Positions 32,115 through 40,558 of a stretch of DNA of 64,000 nucleotides are shown here, piece after piece. The DNA is from Pseudarthrobacter sp. NIBRBAC000502772 (GTDB taxonomy: Bacteria > Actinomycetota > Actinomycetes > Actinomycetales > Micrococcaceae). The DNA is taken from positions 3,100,001 through 3,164,000 of the forward strand of contig NZ_CP041188.1 in NCBI RefSeq assembly GCF_006517235.1, given 5' to 3'. The translations under genes and the position numbers were made by a program. Every line of letters begins with the position of its first letter. The first letter of the stretch is position 1. The notes under the pieces were generated by a model. That model was not told the DNA's origin. It made no database searches and saw only the letters and a list, made by a program, of their open reading frames with translations.

Positions 32115-33460
32115 CAGGAGGCGCCTGCCGCGGACGGTTCCCGGTACGGCGTGTTGAGCTGGCCGTCCAGGACGGTGGGGTGGCCCTTGTAGAAGGTGGC
32201 CACCACCTTGCCCGGCAGCTCCAAGCCGGCGAACGGGGAGTTGCGGCCCATGGTTGCCATCTTGGCAGGGTCAACGGTCCACCGGGCAGCGGGGTCAACC
32301 AGGATGACGTTGGCGGGTTCGCCAGCGTCCAGTGGACGGCCCTGGTCCGTCATTCGGCCGATCTGCGCCGCGGCGGTGGAGGTCACTCGAGCGAAATCGG
32401 CCCAGGTCATGAGGCCGGTTTCGATCATGGTGTGCTGGACCACGGACAGGGCGGTTTCCAGCCCGGTCATGCCCATCGCGGCCTGCGCCCACTCGCATTC
32501 CTTGTGCTCGCTCGGGTGCGGGGCGTGGTCGGTGCCCACCACGTCGATGGTGCCGTCAGCCAGGCCTGCGCGCAGTGCCTGCACATCTGCATCCGTCCGC
32601 AACGGCGGATTGACCTTGTACACCGGGTTGTAGCTGCGGACCAGGTCGTCGGTGAGCAGGAGGTGGTGGGGGGTGACTTCGGCGGTGACGTTGATGCCGC
32701 GTTCCTTGGCCCAGCGGATGATCTCCACGGATCCGGCGGTGGAGACGTGGCAAACGTGCAGGCGGGAGTCCACGTGCTGCGCCAGCAGGACGTCACGGGC
32801 GATGATGCTCTCCTCGGCCACCGCCGGCCAGCCGGTGAGTCCCAGGACGGCGGAGACGGCACCCTCGTTCATCTGGGCTCCGGCGGTAAGGCGGGGTTCC
32901 TGCGCGTGCTGGGCCACCACACCGTCGAAGGCTTTGACGTACTCCAGGGCGCGGCGCATCAGCACCGGATCGTGGACGCAGATGCCGTCGTCGGAGAACA
33001 TGCGGACCTGGGCGCGGGAATCGGCCATGGCGCCGAGTTCGGCGAGCTGCTCGCCGGCCAGGCCGACGGTCACGGCGCCGACGGGACGCACGTCCACCCA
33101 GCCGGCCGCGCGGCCCAGGCTGTGGACCTGTTCCACCACACCGGCGGTATCCGCCACCGGGTTGCTGTTGGCCATGGCGTGGACCGCGGTGAAGCCCCCC
33201 AGGGCGGCGGCGCGGGTGCCGGTCTCTACGGTTTCGGCATCTTCGCGGCCGGGTTCGCGCAGGTGCGTGTGCACGTCCACCATGCCGGGCAGTGCCACCA
33301 GGCCGGCGGCTTTGATGAGCGTGGCGCCGTCCGCGTCTGGATGGGTGGCAGCGGCTGCGCCCCGGGCGGCGATGACGCCGTCACTGATGAGCAGGTCCTC
33401 GGCCCCGGCGCCCAGGATCGATGCACCGCGGATCAGGTAGGTTCCGTTGTTCTCTGCCAT
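32114..33460 (-). CDS. pyrC: Dihydroorotase
   Basis: Zinc amidohydrolase that cyclises carbamoyl-aspartate to dihydroorotate. The 448 residues include the metal-binding DVHTHLREPG near residue 60, HVCHVSTAGSVEII, VTAEVTPHHLLLTDD, and VVGTDHAPHPSEHK, where Asp is the catalytic base. This is the long class (with AllB/HydA) typical of Gram-positive bacteria. AAGGAG precedes the ATG start. It lies directly downstream of pyrB, whose stop codon it adjoins. Confidence 0.96.
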   Translation of the reverse strand: MAENNGTYLIRGASILGAGAEDLLISDGVIAARGAAAATHPDADGATLIKAAGLVALPGMVDVHTHLREPGREDAETVETGTRAAALGGFTAVHAMANSNPVADTAGVVEQVHSLGRAAGWVDVRPVGAVTVGLAGEQLAELGAMADSRAQVRMFSDDGICVHDPVLMRRALEYVKAFDGVVAQHAQEPRLTAGAQMNEGAVSAVLGLTGWPAVAEESIIARDVLLAQHVDSRLHVCHVSTAGSVEIIRWAKERGINVTAEVTPHHLLLTDDLVRSYNPVYKVNPPLRTDADVQALRAGLADGTIDVVGTDHAPHPSEHKECEWAQAAMGMTGLETALSVVQHTMIETGLMTWADFARVTSTAAAQIGRMTDQGRPLDAGEPANVILVDPAARWTVDPAKMATMGRNSPFAGLELPGKVVATFYKGHPTVLDGQLNTPYREPSAAGAS

Positions 33461-34479
33461 CAGTTGCTCTCCTTGGTGGAATGGTTGCGGGCCGCGCCCG
33501 CTGTGGCGGCTGGTTCGCGGGTGTCCCCGGAGAGCAGCAGATAGAGGGTGGCCATCCGGACCGAGACGCCGTTGCGCACCTGTGCAAGCACGGTGGAGCG
33601 GGGCGAGTCGGCGGCGGCGGAAGAAATCTCCAGGCCACGGTTCATGGGGCCGGGATGCATGATGATGGTGTCCTTCAGTCCCAGGCTGTCCAGGGCCCGG
33701 AGCCGGTTGTCATCGAAGCCCCAGCGGCGCGAGTATTCGCGGGTGGAGGGGAAGAACGAGGCGTTCATCCGCTCGCCCTGCACGCGCAGCATCATCACGG
33801 CGTCCACACCCTGCGCCAGGGTGTCATCCATGTCGTAGCTGACCTTGCAAGGCCAGTGTTCGACGCCGATGGGCAGCAGGGTGGGTGGCGCCACGAGGGT
33901 GACTTCGGCGCCGAGCGTGCGGAGCAGCCAGACGTTGGAGCGGGCAACGCGGGAGTGCAGGACGTCCCCGGCGATGGCTACGCGCATGCCTGTGAGGTCT
34001 GCGCCGGTCGAGGCGGAGCCGGCCAGCTTTGACCAGTGCCGGCGCATGGTGAAGGCGTCCAGGAGGGCCTGCGTGGGGTGTTCGTGGGTGCCGTCACCGG
34101 CGTTGATGACGGCGGCGTCGATCCAGTCCGTCGCGGCGAGCCGGTGCGGCGCGCCCGAGGCCCAGTGGCGGATCACGACGGCGTCCGCGCCCATGGCTGC
34201 CAGCGTCTGGGCCGTGTCCTTGAGGGATTCGCCCTTGGAGACGGAGGAGCCCTTCGCGGCGAAGTTGATGACATCGGCGGACAGCCTCTTGGCGGCCGCT
34301 TCGAAGGAGATCCGCGTGCGGGTTGAGTCTTCGAAGAAGAGGTTCACCACGGTGCGGCCGCGGAGGGCCGGGAGCTTTTTGACTTCGCGGTCCCCGACGG
34401 CAGCCATTTCCTCGGCGGTGTCCAGGATGCGGATGGCGTTGGCCAGGCTGAGGTCTTCAGTGGAGAGGAGGTGTTTCAC
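33460..34479 (-). CDS. pyrB: Aspartate carbamoyltransferase catalytic subunit
   Basis: Condenses carbamoyl phosphate with aspartate, the committed pyrimidine step. The 339-residue protein has the carbamoyl-phosphate motif [13 protein letters not shown] and [16 protein letters not shown], then [13 protein letters not shown] and [16 protein letters not shown]. No regulatory PyrI is present, as in other Gram-positives. The GTG start overlaps the pyrR stop (GTGA), so translation is coupled. A C-terminal tail of about 20 residues ([17 protein letters not shown]) is longer than in most homologs. Confidence 0.97.
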   Translation of the reverse strand: MKHLLSTEDLSLANAIRILDTAEEMAAVGDREVKKLPALRGRTVVNLFFEDSTRTRISFEAAAKRLSADVINFAAKGSSVSKGESLKDTAQTLAAMGADAVVIRHWASGAPHRLAATDWIDAAVINAGDGTHEHPTQALLDAFTMRRHWSKLAGSASTGADLTGMRVAIAGDVLHSRVARSNVWLLRTLGAEVTLVAPPTLLPIGVEHWPCKVSYDMDDTLAQGVDAVMMLRVQGERMNASFFPSTREYSRRWGFDDNRLRALDSLGLKDTIIMHPGPMNRGLEISSAAADSPRSTVLAQVRNGVSVRMATLYLLLSGDTREPAATAGAARNHSTKESN

Positions 34480-35063
34480 GCGCCGCCCTCGATAACCACT
34501 TCGTTGACTACGGAACCGTCGGCTGCGGTGTCGGTTTCCTCCAGGCGGACCCGGACCTTCTCGGCGGATGAGGTGGGCAGGTTCTTGCCCACGTGGTCGG
34601 CGCGGATGGGCAGCTCACGGTGGCCGCGGTCGATCAGCACAGCGAGCCGGACGATCCGGGGACGGCCGAGGTCGATGATGGCGTCAAGGGCAGCACGGAT
34701 AGTGCGGCCGGAGTACAGGACATCATCGATGAGCACCACAACCTTGTTATCGATTCCCGTGCGCGGGAGCTGTGTGGGGTACGGCGGCCTGGTGGGCTGG
34801 TGGGAAAGGTCATCGCGGAACATGGTGACGTCCAGCTGCCCGACAATGGCGGTGGCGTCCACGGTGGGGTCCGCGGCCGCAATCTTGTGTGCCAGGCGGA
34901 CGGCCAGCGGATAGCCGCGGCGCGGGATGCCCAGCAGGACCAGGTCCTTGGACCCTTTGTTGGCCTCAAGGATCTCGTGGGCGATTCGAGTGAGTGCACG
35001 GTCAATGTCCGCCTGGTTGAGGACAACCCTGGCTGGAACCGGTGCGTTTGTGACAGAAGTCAA
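34476..35063 (-). CDS. pyrR: Pyrimidine operon regulator PyrR
   Basis: A UMP-responsive mRNA-binding protein that also has uracil phosphoribosyltransferase activity. The 195-residue protein carries the PRPP-binding loop [19 protein letters not shown] and the N-terminal [19 protein letters not shown]. The start is a TTG (35061-35063), preceded by a GGGGAGA ribosome binding region that lies immediately after a PyrR-type RNA hairpin, so the protein probably represses its own translation and, by coupling, that of pyrB and pyrC. Confidence 0.95.
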   Translation of the reverse strand: MTSVTNAPVPARVVLNQADIDRALTRIAHEILEANKGSKDLVLLGIPRRGYPLAVRLAHKIAAADPTVDATAIVGQLDVTMFRDDLSHQPTRPPYPTQLPRTGIDNKVVVLIDDVLYSGRTIRAALDAIIDLGRPRIVRLAVLIDRGHRELPIRADHVGKNLPTSSAEKVRVRLEETDTAADGSVVNEVVIEGGA

Positions 35064-35081
35064 ACTCTCGTCTCCCCTTTC

Positions 35082-35094
35082 CCCGCCTCACGGG
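35082..35094 (-). promoter_or_regulatory. PyrR-binding RNA hairpin before pyrR
   Basis: The sense strand reads CCCG-TGAGG-CGGG, a 4-bp stem (plus a T-G pair) around a loop that fits the PyrR binding-loop consensus CNGNGAGG. The ribosome binding sequence GGGGAGA follows within 5 bases and the TTG start about 15 bases later. No terminator is seen between this hairpin and pyrR. Translational repression by PyrR is established in Mycobacterium smegmatis, and the same mechanism is inferred here. Confidence 0.65.
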
Positions 35095-35097
35095 ACG

Positions 35098-35126
35098 GAA
35101 TTAAAAAAGGATCATTTGCGTTTCAA
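35098..35126 (-). promoter_or_regulatory. Putative pyrR promoter
   Basis: TTGAAA (35121-35126) and TAATTC (35098-35103) on the minus strand are separated by 17 bases. Transcription would start within a few bases of the PyrR-type hairpin, placing that hairpin at the extreme 5' end of the mRNA. Confidence 0.5.
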
Positions 35127-35163
35127 AATTACCACATCGGCAGGGGCATCATAGGCTTCCGGT

Positions 35164-36426
35164 ATGTCCATGCACCCTCATCAGCCGGGTTCCGGCCAGG
35201 CCGGTGGGCCGGCCGGCCCACCGGATCCTTTCCCCACGCAGGCGAACCCCAGCTGGATGGGCCGGGTTGAACCGGAGTACTACCGGCCCGCGCCCGGAAC
35301 CAATGCGGCCCGGCTGCCGCCGCTGGGGCCTCCGCAGGAAACCCTGGCTGGCCGCCGGCCCGCAGGCCTTCTGGCACTGACGGTGGGCGGCGCCGCCCTC
35401 GTCTTCCTCAGCCTGTTCCTGGTGGTGCCGTTCTTAGTGGCCAACACCGGCGTGGGCGGGTTCCTGGCAGGGTTTGTGCTGTCACTTATCCCGCTGTCCG
35501 CGGTGCTCCTTGCGGTCTATCTGATCGACCGGTGGGAACCGGAACCCAAGCGGCTCCTGGTCTTCGCGTTCACCTGGGGCGCTGCGGTGTCCATCGCGGT
35601 CACGCTGCTCATCCAGCCGTTCTTCGCCCTGACTTTCCAGTTCAGCGAGGTGGCTGACTTCCAGACGTTTATGGCCACCGTCCAGGCGCCCGTGGTGGAG
35701 GAGTTCGCGAAGTCCCTGGGCCTGCTGATGATCCTGCTGCTGGCGCGCAAACACTTCGACGGTCCGGTGGACGGCATAGTCTTCGCCTTCACCATCGCCG
35801 GCGGCTTCGCGTTCACCGAAAACATCCTCTACTTTGGCAGGGCCATCGCCGAATCCGCCAACCCGGGAACGGATCTGGCCCAGATCTTCCTCCTCCGCGG
35901 CGTGATGTCACCCTTCGCCCATGCCATCTTCACGGGAACCACCGGCCTCATCATGGGTTTCGCCGCCCGCCGCTGGCACTCCGGAGCCTCGGTGCTGGCC
36001 TTTGTCATCGGGCTGATCCCTGCGATGCTGCTGCATAACCGGTGGAACAGCATGGGCGCGGGTTTCCTGTCGGAATACATCCTGGTCCAGGTGCCCATCT
36101 TTGTGCTGGCCGTTGTGGGCATCGTCCTCCTCCGCGTCGCTGAAAGCCGGCTCACCCGCCAACGGCTGATGGAATACTCCGCGGCTGGCTGGTTCAGCCC
36201 CGCCGAGGTGGAACTGCTGGCCACCCCGCGCGGCCGGCGGATCGCCCTGCAGTGGGCGGCCGGCTACCACCGCCGCCCGCAGATGAAGGCGTTCCTCCAC
36301 GCTGCCACCCAGCTCGCCTTCATCCGGCAGCGCATCCTCAGCGGCCGCGACGTCCGGCTGCACCAGATGGAGGAACAGCAGCAGTTGCAGCGGATTCTGT
36401 CACTGCGCGCCGCCGTCGCGGGCTGA
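35164..36426 (+). CDS. PrsW-family intramembrane metalloprotease
   Basis: A 420-residue multi-pass membrane protein. After a Pro-rich cytoplasmic segment of about 70 residues (with PSWMGRVEPEYY) come about nine membrane helices. The PrsW/CAAX-protease-like motifs are visible: APVVEEFAKSLGL with the paired glutamates, FAFTENILYF, and the histidine motif SPFAHAIFTGTTG. B. subtilis PrsW cleaves an anti-sigma factor; the substrate here is unknown. The C-terminal cytoplasmic tail of about 80 residues (AAGWFSPAEVELLATPRG onward) is typical of actinobacterial members. Its 3' end overlaps the convergent triosephosphate-isomerase-like gene by 27 bases. It stands alone on the plus strand, divergent from pyrR. 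Confidence 0.85.
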   Translation: MSMHPHQPGSGQAGGPAGPPDPFPTQANPSWMGRVEPEYYRPAPGTNAARLPPLGPPQETLAGRRPAGLLALTVGGAALVFLSLFLVVPFLVANTGVGGFLAGFVLSLIPLSAVLLAVYLIDRWEPEPKRLLVFAFTWGAAVSIAVTLLIQPFFALTFQFSEVADFQTFMATVQAPVVEEFAKSLGLLMILLLARKHFDGPVDGIVFAFTIAGGFAFTENILYFGRAIAESANPGTDLAQIFLLRGVMSPFAHAIFTGTTGLIMGFAARRWHSGASVLAFVIGLIPAMLLHNRWNSMGAGFLSEYILVQVPIFVLAVVGIVLLRVAESRLTRQRLMEYSAAGWFSPAEVELLATPRGRRIALQWAAGYHRRPQMKAFLHAATQLAFIRQRILSGRDVRLHQMEEQQQLQRILSLRAAVAG

Positions 36427-37284
36427 CGCGGGCGCCGTTCGGTTCCTCCGGCTAGGTTCCGGCAAAGCCGTCATTGACAGTGCCTCGTCGAGGACTTTGC
36501 CGAAGTTCGCCGCATCGTGGGCGAACCTGCCCAGGAAAAGTCCGGAGACGCCGTCGAGCGCGGGCAGCAGCCCTGGCTTGGCCGACCCGCCATAGATGAC
36601 CGGCAGCTCCCCCAATGTGCTGCCTGCCTCGTGCGAATGGGCAGCCAGCAGCGTTCGGAGTGAACGCACGACGGCGGCGACGTAGCCTGCGCCGGCGGGC
36701 TCGGCTGCGCCAATGGCCCAGACCGGTTCGTAGGCGATCATGAGTCTTGATGCCAGGGCCCAATCACCGCCGACCGCCGCGTCGATCTGCTGATGGACAA
36801 ATGCGGCCGCTCCGCTGGCTCCGGTCCCGCTTTTTTCATTGCGTGTTTCCTCGCCCACGCACAGCAGCGGGGTGATGCCGGCGTCGTCGGCTGCCCTGAT
36901 TTTCCGGGCGATCATGGTGTTGTCCTCGCCGAAGTGCCGCCGCCGTTCGGCATGGCCGATCTCCACGAGGCTTGCCCCAAGCTCGGCCAGAAGCGACGGC
37001 GACACCTCACCTGTCCACGGGCCGTCCGCCCAGCCGCAGTTCTGGGCCCCCAGCAGAAGCGGTGATCCTGAGATGACGCTGCCGGCGGCCGGAAGGACCG
37101 GGAAGGAAGGGATCACAAACGGGACCACCCGCCCGGCCGCAAGGGCCGGACGGGAGTCCACTTCATGCTGTATGCGGGCGAGCCAGTCCAGGCAGTCCCG
37201 GTATCCCATGTACATCTTGGTGCTGACGCCGATGTAGAGGATCTCCGGGGTGCCGCTGTGGTCAGCGCTGCTGCATTCAGCCAT
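36400..37284 (-). CDS. Triosephosphate-isomerase-like enzyme, probably tetrulose-phosphate isomerase (LerI/EryH type)
   Basis: A 294-residue TIM-barrel isomerase. Catalytic residues are visible: Lys in GVSTKMY, His in VEIGHAERR, and Glu in IAYEPVWAIG; the phosphate loop is VIYGGSAKP. The Asn that normally precedes the Lys (N-x-K) is Ser here (S-T-K), and GHSERR reads GHAERR, so this is not the housekeeping glycolytic enzyme. TIM homologs of this kind isomerise L-erythrulose 1-phosphate to D-erythrulose 4-phosphate in erythritol/threitol pathways (EryH, LerI). That role fits the neighbouring DhaK-type kinase and RpiB-type isomerase. It is the last gene of the cluster, and its 3' end overlaps the convergent PrsW-family gene. 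Confidence 0.75.
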   Translation of the reverse strand: MAECSSADHSGTPEILYIGVSTKMYMGYRDCLDWLARIQHEVDSRPALAAGRVVPFVIPSFPVLPAAGSVISGSPLLLGAQNCGWADGPWTGEVSPSLLAELGASLVEIGHAERRRHFGEDNTMIARKIRAADDAGITPLLCVGEETRNEKSGTGASGAAAFVHQQIDAAVGGDWALASRLMIAYEPVWAIGAAEPAGAGYVAAVVRSLRTLLAAHSHEAGSTLGELPVIYGGSAKPGLLPALDGVSGLFLGRFAHDAANFGKVLDEALSMTALPEPSRRNRTAPASARDGGAQ

Positions 37285-37293
37285 GGTGTCCGG

Positions 37294-38652
37294 TCACTTG
37301 TTGTCGAGCAGATCGTCGGCCTTGTTGCGGAACCTCTTGGTGGCGTACATCATGATCGCCGCCACGAACGGAAGGACACCCAGGGCGTACACGCCCATGG
37401 TGCCGGTGTCCGATGCGGTGACCTGGTTGACCGTGGTCCGCAGGATGGGGGCCACGAAGCCGCCCAGGTTACCCAGCGAGTTGATCAGGCCGATGCCCGC
37501 AGCGGCCGCCGTTCCGGTGAGGAACGCCGTCGGGTAGGACCACGCGATGGGACCGATCGAGAGGAAGCTGCACACCGCGAGGGTGATGAAGATGATGCCC
37601 AGCGCCGGCAGGTGGCTGGAGCCCGCCCAGGCGGAGCCAAAGATGCACAGGCCCGTGGAGATGAACAGGCCCGTGCCCCAGACGCGGCGGCGGACGATGG
37701 TGTTGGCGGCCTTGCCGATGAAGTAGCACGCGAAGATGCCGAAGAACCATGGGATGGCCGCCAGCAGGCCCACTTCGATGCCCACCTTCTGCCCGGTGAG
37801 CTGTGCCACCTGCTGCGGCAGGTAGAACGTCACGCCGTAGACGGCAATCTGGAGACAGAAATAGATGGCGGTGAAGTACCAGACCTTGCGGTTCTTCATG
37901 GCGGCGAGGACACCGCGGGGGCCGTCCTTTTCCTTGACCCCGTCCTCGAGGGCCATAACGTCCAGAAGCGCCTTTTTCTCGTCCTTGTCCAGGAATTTCG
38001 CGTCCTGCGGGGTGTTGATGAGGAAGAAGTAGGCGGCAATACCGGCGAGTACAGCCAGCATGCCTTCAACGAAGAACATGACCTGCCAGCCGGCAACGCC
38101 GGGAACCTGGTCACCGATGTTGATGAGCCACCCCGACAGCGGGGCGCCCATCATCTGGGAGAACGGCTGGGCCAGGTAGAAGATGGCGAACATCTTGACG
38201 CGGACTTTGTTGGGGAACCAGGCGGCCAGGAACATGATGACGCCCGGGAACAGGCCGGCCTCGGTCACGCCGAGCAGGAAGCGCAGGATGATGAAGGACG
38301 TCTCGCCCTGGACGAAGGCGAAGCAGGCCGAGACGATGCCCCACGTGATGGCGATGCGGGCCAGCCACACCTTGGCGCCGAACTTGGTCAGCAGCAGGTT
38401 GGAAGGGATCTCGAACAAGGCGTAGCCGATGAAGAAGATACCGGCGCCCAGGGCATATGCGCCGGCGGTGATGCCCCTGTCCACCTCAAGTGCTGCCTCG
38501 GCGAAGCCCACGTTGGTGCGGTCCAGGAAGGCCACGACGTACAGGATGACGAGCATCGGCATCAGCCGGAAGGAGGCTTTGGAGATCGCCGATCTTAGGA
38601 CCGGTGAATCCAGTAACTCCTTGGTGGCGTTTGTTCCAGTGGTGACAGTCAT
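37294..38652 (-). CDS. MFS transporter, anion:cation symporter (ACS) type
   Basis: A 452-residue permease with 12 predicted membrane helices. VAFLDRTNVGFA in TM1 and GYALFEIPSNLLL in TM2 are the hallmark of the ACS family, whose members carry sugar acids such as galactonate, tartrate and hydroxylated carboxylates together with protons. A good ribosome binding site (GAGGAG, 6 bases before ATG) is present. Within the cluster it is preceded by a 30-residue membrane peptide and followed 9 bases later by the TPI-like isomerase gene, so it is the probable importer of the pathway substrate. The acidic-sugar type of carrier argues for a sugar acid rather than a neutral polyol. Confidence 0.9.
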   Translation of the reverse strand: MTVTTGTNATKELLDSPVLRSAISKASFRLMPMLVILYVVAFLDRTNVGFAEAALEVDRGITAGAYALGAGIFFIGYALFEIPSNLLLTKFGAKVWLARIAITWGIVSACFAFVQGETSFIILRFLLGVTEAGLFPGVIMFLAAWFPNKVRVKMFAIFYLAQPFSQMMGAPLSGWLINIGDQVPGVAGWQVMFFVEGMLAVLAGIAAYFFLINTPQDAKFLDKDEKKALLDVMALEDGVKEKDGPRGVLAAMKNRKVWYFTAIYFCLQIAVYGVTFYLPQQVAQLTGQKVGIEVGLLAAIPWFFGIFACYFIGKAANTIVRRRVWGTGLFISTGLCIFGSAWAGSSHLPALGIIFITLAVCSFLSIGPIAWSYPTAFLTGTAAAAGIGLINSLGNLGGFVAPILRTTVNQVTASDTGTMGVYALGVLPFVAAIMMYATKRFRNKADDLLDNK

Positions 38653-38704
38653 TCAAACTCCTCGTTGAGTAAGCAGGTGAGCAAATCAGTGGAAGGTGGA
38701 GCGG

Positions 38705-38797
38705 TTAGAGCGAGAAGGCGATGAGTATTGCGCCAACCAGGCAGGCGAACACGCCCACGGCCAGGTAGATTCTGCGTTCCTTGGTCCAGGAGCCCAT
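38705..38797 (-). CDS. 30-residue single-pass membrane peptide
   Basis: ATG (38795-38797) to TAA encodes MGSWTKERRIYLAVGVFACL followed by VGAILIAFSL. A short basic head (KERR) precedes about 20 uninterrupted hydrophobic residues, a clear single membrane helix oriented with its N-terminus in the cytoplasm. The strong ribosome binding site AGGAAGGA lies 5 bases upstream and overlaps the SDR stop codon, which argues for real translation. It lies between the SDR gene and the MFS gene, 52 bases before the latter. By analogy with other small membrane proteins next to transporters it may be a carrier subunit or stabiliser (inference). I know of no named family. Confidence 0.72.
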   Translation of the reverse strand: MGSWTKERRIYLAVGVFACLVGAILIAFSL

Positions 38798-38808
38798 GGT
38801 GGTCCTTC

Positions 38809-39576
38809 CTAGTGCATGTAGAGTCCGCCATCCACGTTCAGCGTCTGGCCGGAGATGTATCCGGCGTCCTCGCTGATGAGGAAGGCGATGGCTGCTGCGA
38901 TGTCGCGGGTGGAACCGACTCGGTTAACCACGAGGTCCTTGGTGAGTTTGTCTTTGCGTTCCTGGCTGAGGGTGCCGCCCATGATGTCCGTGTCGACGGG
39001 GCCGGGGGAAATGGCGTTCACCGTGATGTCGTACTCCCCCAGCTCGCGGGCGGTGGCGCGGGTCAGGCCGATGACCCCTGCCTTCGCCGCGGAGTACGGC
39101 GTTTTGGAGAAAGTGCCGCCACCGCGTTGGGCGGACACGGAAGAGATGTTCACGATGCGTCCGATCCGGTTCTTCGCCATGGATTCGGCGACGCGGCGGG
39201 TGGCGTAATGGACACCGTTGAGGTTGATGCTCATAACGCGGTCCCATTCAGCGGCGTCCAGTTCGAGGTACGGAACTGGTGAGCTGACACCGGCCACGTT
39301 GGCCAGTGCGACGACCTGCGGCAGCTCTGCTTCGATCGAGTCGATGGCCGCGCGGACGGAGGCTTCGTCGCCGATGTTGGCGCCGACGCCGTGGGCCTTC
39401 ACGCCGTACTGGGCGGCGATTTCCTTGGCGGTGGACTGGGACTGGGCGTCATCCAGGTCGATGATGCCGATGTTCCAGCCCTGGGCGGCAAGGTAGCCGG
39501 CCGTGGCGCGGCCGATACCGCGTTCGGAGACGGCGCCGGTGATGATGGCGGTGCGTTCGGCGGGGAAAGTGGCCAT
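38809..39576 (-). CDS. Short-chain dehydrogenase/reductase
   Basis: A 255-residue NAD(P)-dependent classical SDR. The cofactor motif is TGAVSERGIGRA; NVAGV replaces the usual NNAG; catalytic Ser is in NISSVSAQ and Tyr-Lys in YSAAKAG; the C-terminus ends SGQTLNVDGG. Asp after the second strand (IIDLDDA) suggests NAD+ preference. It is in the middle of the cluster, 11 bases after the 3-hydroxyacyl-CoA-dehydrogenase-like gene. A likely job is oxidation of the starting polyol or aldose to feed the pathway, or epimerisation by oxidation-reduction; the substrate is not known. Confidence 0.88.
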   Translation of the reverse strand: MATFPAERTAIITGAVSERGIGRATAGYLAAQGWNIGIIDLDDAQSQSTAKEIAAQYGVKAHGVGANIGDEASVRAAIDSIEAELPQVVALANVAGVSSPVPYLELDAAEWDRVMSINLNGVHYATRRVAESMAKNRIGRIVNISSVSAQRGGGTFSKTPYSAAKAGVIGLTRATARELGEYDITVNAISPGPVDTDIMGGTLSQERKDKLTKDLVVNRVGSTRDIAAAIAFLISEDAGYISGQTLNVDGGLYMH

Positions 39577-39587
39577 GGAAATGCTCC

Positions 39588-40556
39588 TTAGTTGATGGGG
39601 GCCGGGCCGAGCTCGTCGATGAGCTTCTGCATGGCCACGTATGCCCTGTTGCGGTAGGCGATGAGTTCCGGGGTGCGTTCGGCGGGGACGTTGAGGAAGC
39701 CGGCGCCGGTCTTGGTGCCGAGCTTGCCTGCTTCCACCAGGTCACTCAGGATCCTGGGCGTGGCGAAGCGTTCCGGGAATTCGGTCTGCAGTGACTTGTA
39801 GCAGAAGTTGTAGACGTCCAGGCCGGCCATGTCTGCGATCGCGAACGGACCGAAGAACGGCAGGCGGAAGCCGAAGGTGGTGCGGACCAGGGTGTCCACG
39901 TCCTCGGCGGTGGCGATTCCCTGCTCCACGAGCTGCGCGGCCTCGTGGAAGAGTGCGTACTGCAGGCGGTTCAGGACGAATCCGGTGACGTCCTTGACCA
40001 CCGCGGTCTGCTTGTTGGCGGCATGGGCGAGGTCCCGGACGGCACCGATGGTGGCGGCCGACGTGCCGGCATGCGGGATGATTTCCACGCCAGGGATGAA
40101 CGGGGACGGGTTCGAGAAGTGCACGCCCAGGAACCGCTCCGGGTTGGCGACCGGCTCGGACAGCTCCGCGATGGAGATGGTTGACGTGTTGGAACCGATG
40201 ATGGCGTCCGGCCGGGCGGCGGCGCTGATCCGCGCCAGGGTCTGGTGCTTGATGGCGATGACTTCGGGCACGGCTTCCTCGATGAAGTCGGCATCCGCCA
40301 CGGCTTCCTCGATGTCCTTGGCCGCCCACAGATTCTGCTTGAGGATGGCCGTTGACCCCTCGGGGAACAGGCCGTCGGCGACGAACTGGTCCGATTCGGC
40401 CAGCAGCCGCTCATAGTTGTTCTGCGCCACCTCGGCGGAGACATCGGCCAGGGCAACCCGGGCTCCGCCCAGTGCCAGGACCTGGGCAATACCGCCGCCC
40501 ATGTATCCCGATCCGACGACGGCGATCTTGCGTGCGCTGTTGGGTGTTGTGGTCAT
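39588..40556 (-). CDS. 3-hydroxyacyl-CoA-dehydrogenase-fold oxidoreductase (L-gulonate 3-dehydrogenase-like)
   Basis: A 322-residue two-domain NAD-dependent enzyme. The Rossmann motif is VVGSGYMGGGIAQVLA; SNTSTISIAEL and VHFSNPSPFIPGVEIIP belong to the family active site (His of HFSNP); the C-terminal helical domain begins near VKDVTGFVLNRLQ. The genes around it are sugar genes, with no thiolase or enoyl-CoA hydratase, so a CoA substrate is unlikely. Enzymes of this fold also oxidise sugar acids at C3 (L-gulonate 3-dehydrogenase), giving a beta-keto acid that loses CO2. That reaction would link this gene with the TIM-barrel protein at 42837. The start is an ATG three bases from the RpiB-like stop. 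Confidence 0.8.
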   Translation of the reverse strand: MTTTPNSARKIAVVGSGYMGGGIAQVLALGGARVALADVSAEVAQNNYERLLAESDQFVADGLFPEGSTAILKQNLWAAKDIEEAVADADFIEEAVPEVIAIKHQTLARISAAARPDAIIGSNTSTISIAELSEPVANPERFLGVHFSNPSPFIPGVEIIPHAGTSAATIGAVRDLAHAANKQTAVVKDVTGFVLNRLQYALFHEAAQLVEQGIATAEDVDTLVRTTFGFRLPFFGPFAIADMAGLDVYNFCYKSLQTEFPERFATPRILSDLVEAGKLGTKTGAGFLNVPAERTPELIAYRNRAYVAMQKLIDELGPAPIN

Positions 40557-40558
40557 GA

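Noticed and set aside
39588..40556. Assignment as a fatty-acid beta-oxidation 3-hydroxybutyryl-CoA dehydrogenase
   Set aside because: The fold fits, but all neighbours are sugar-phosphate genes and no thiolase, acyl-CoA dehydrogenase or hydratase is present.
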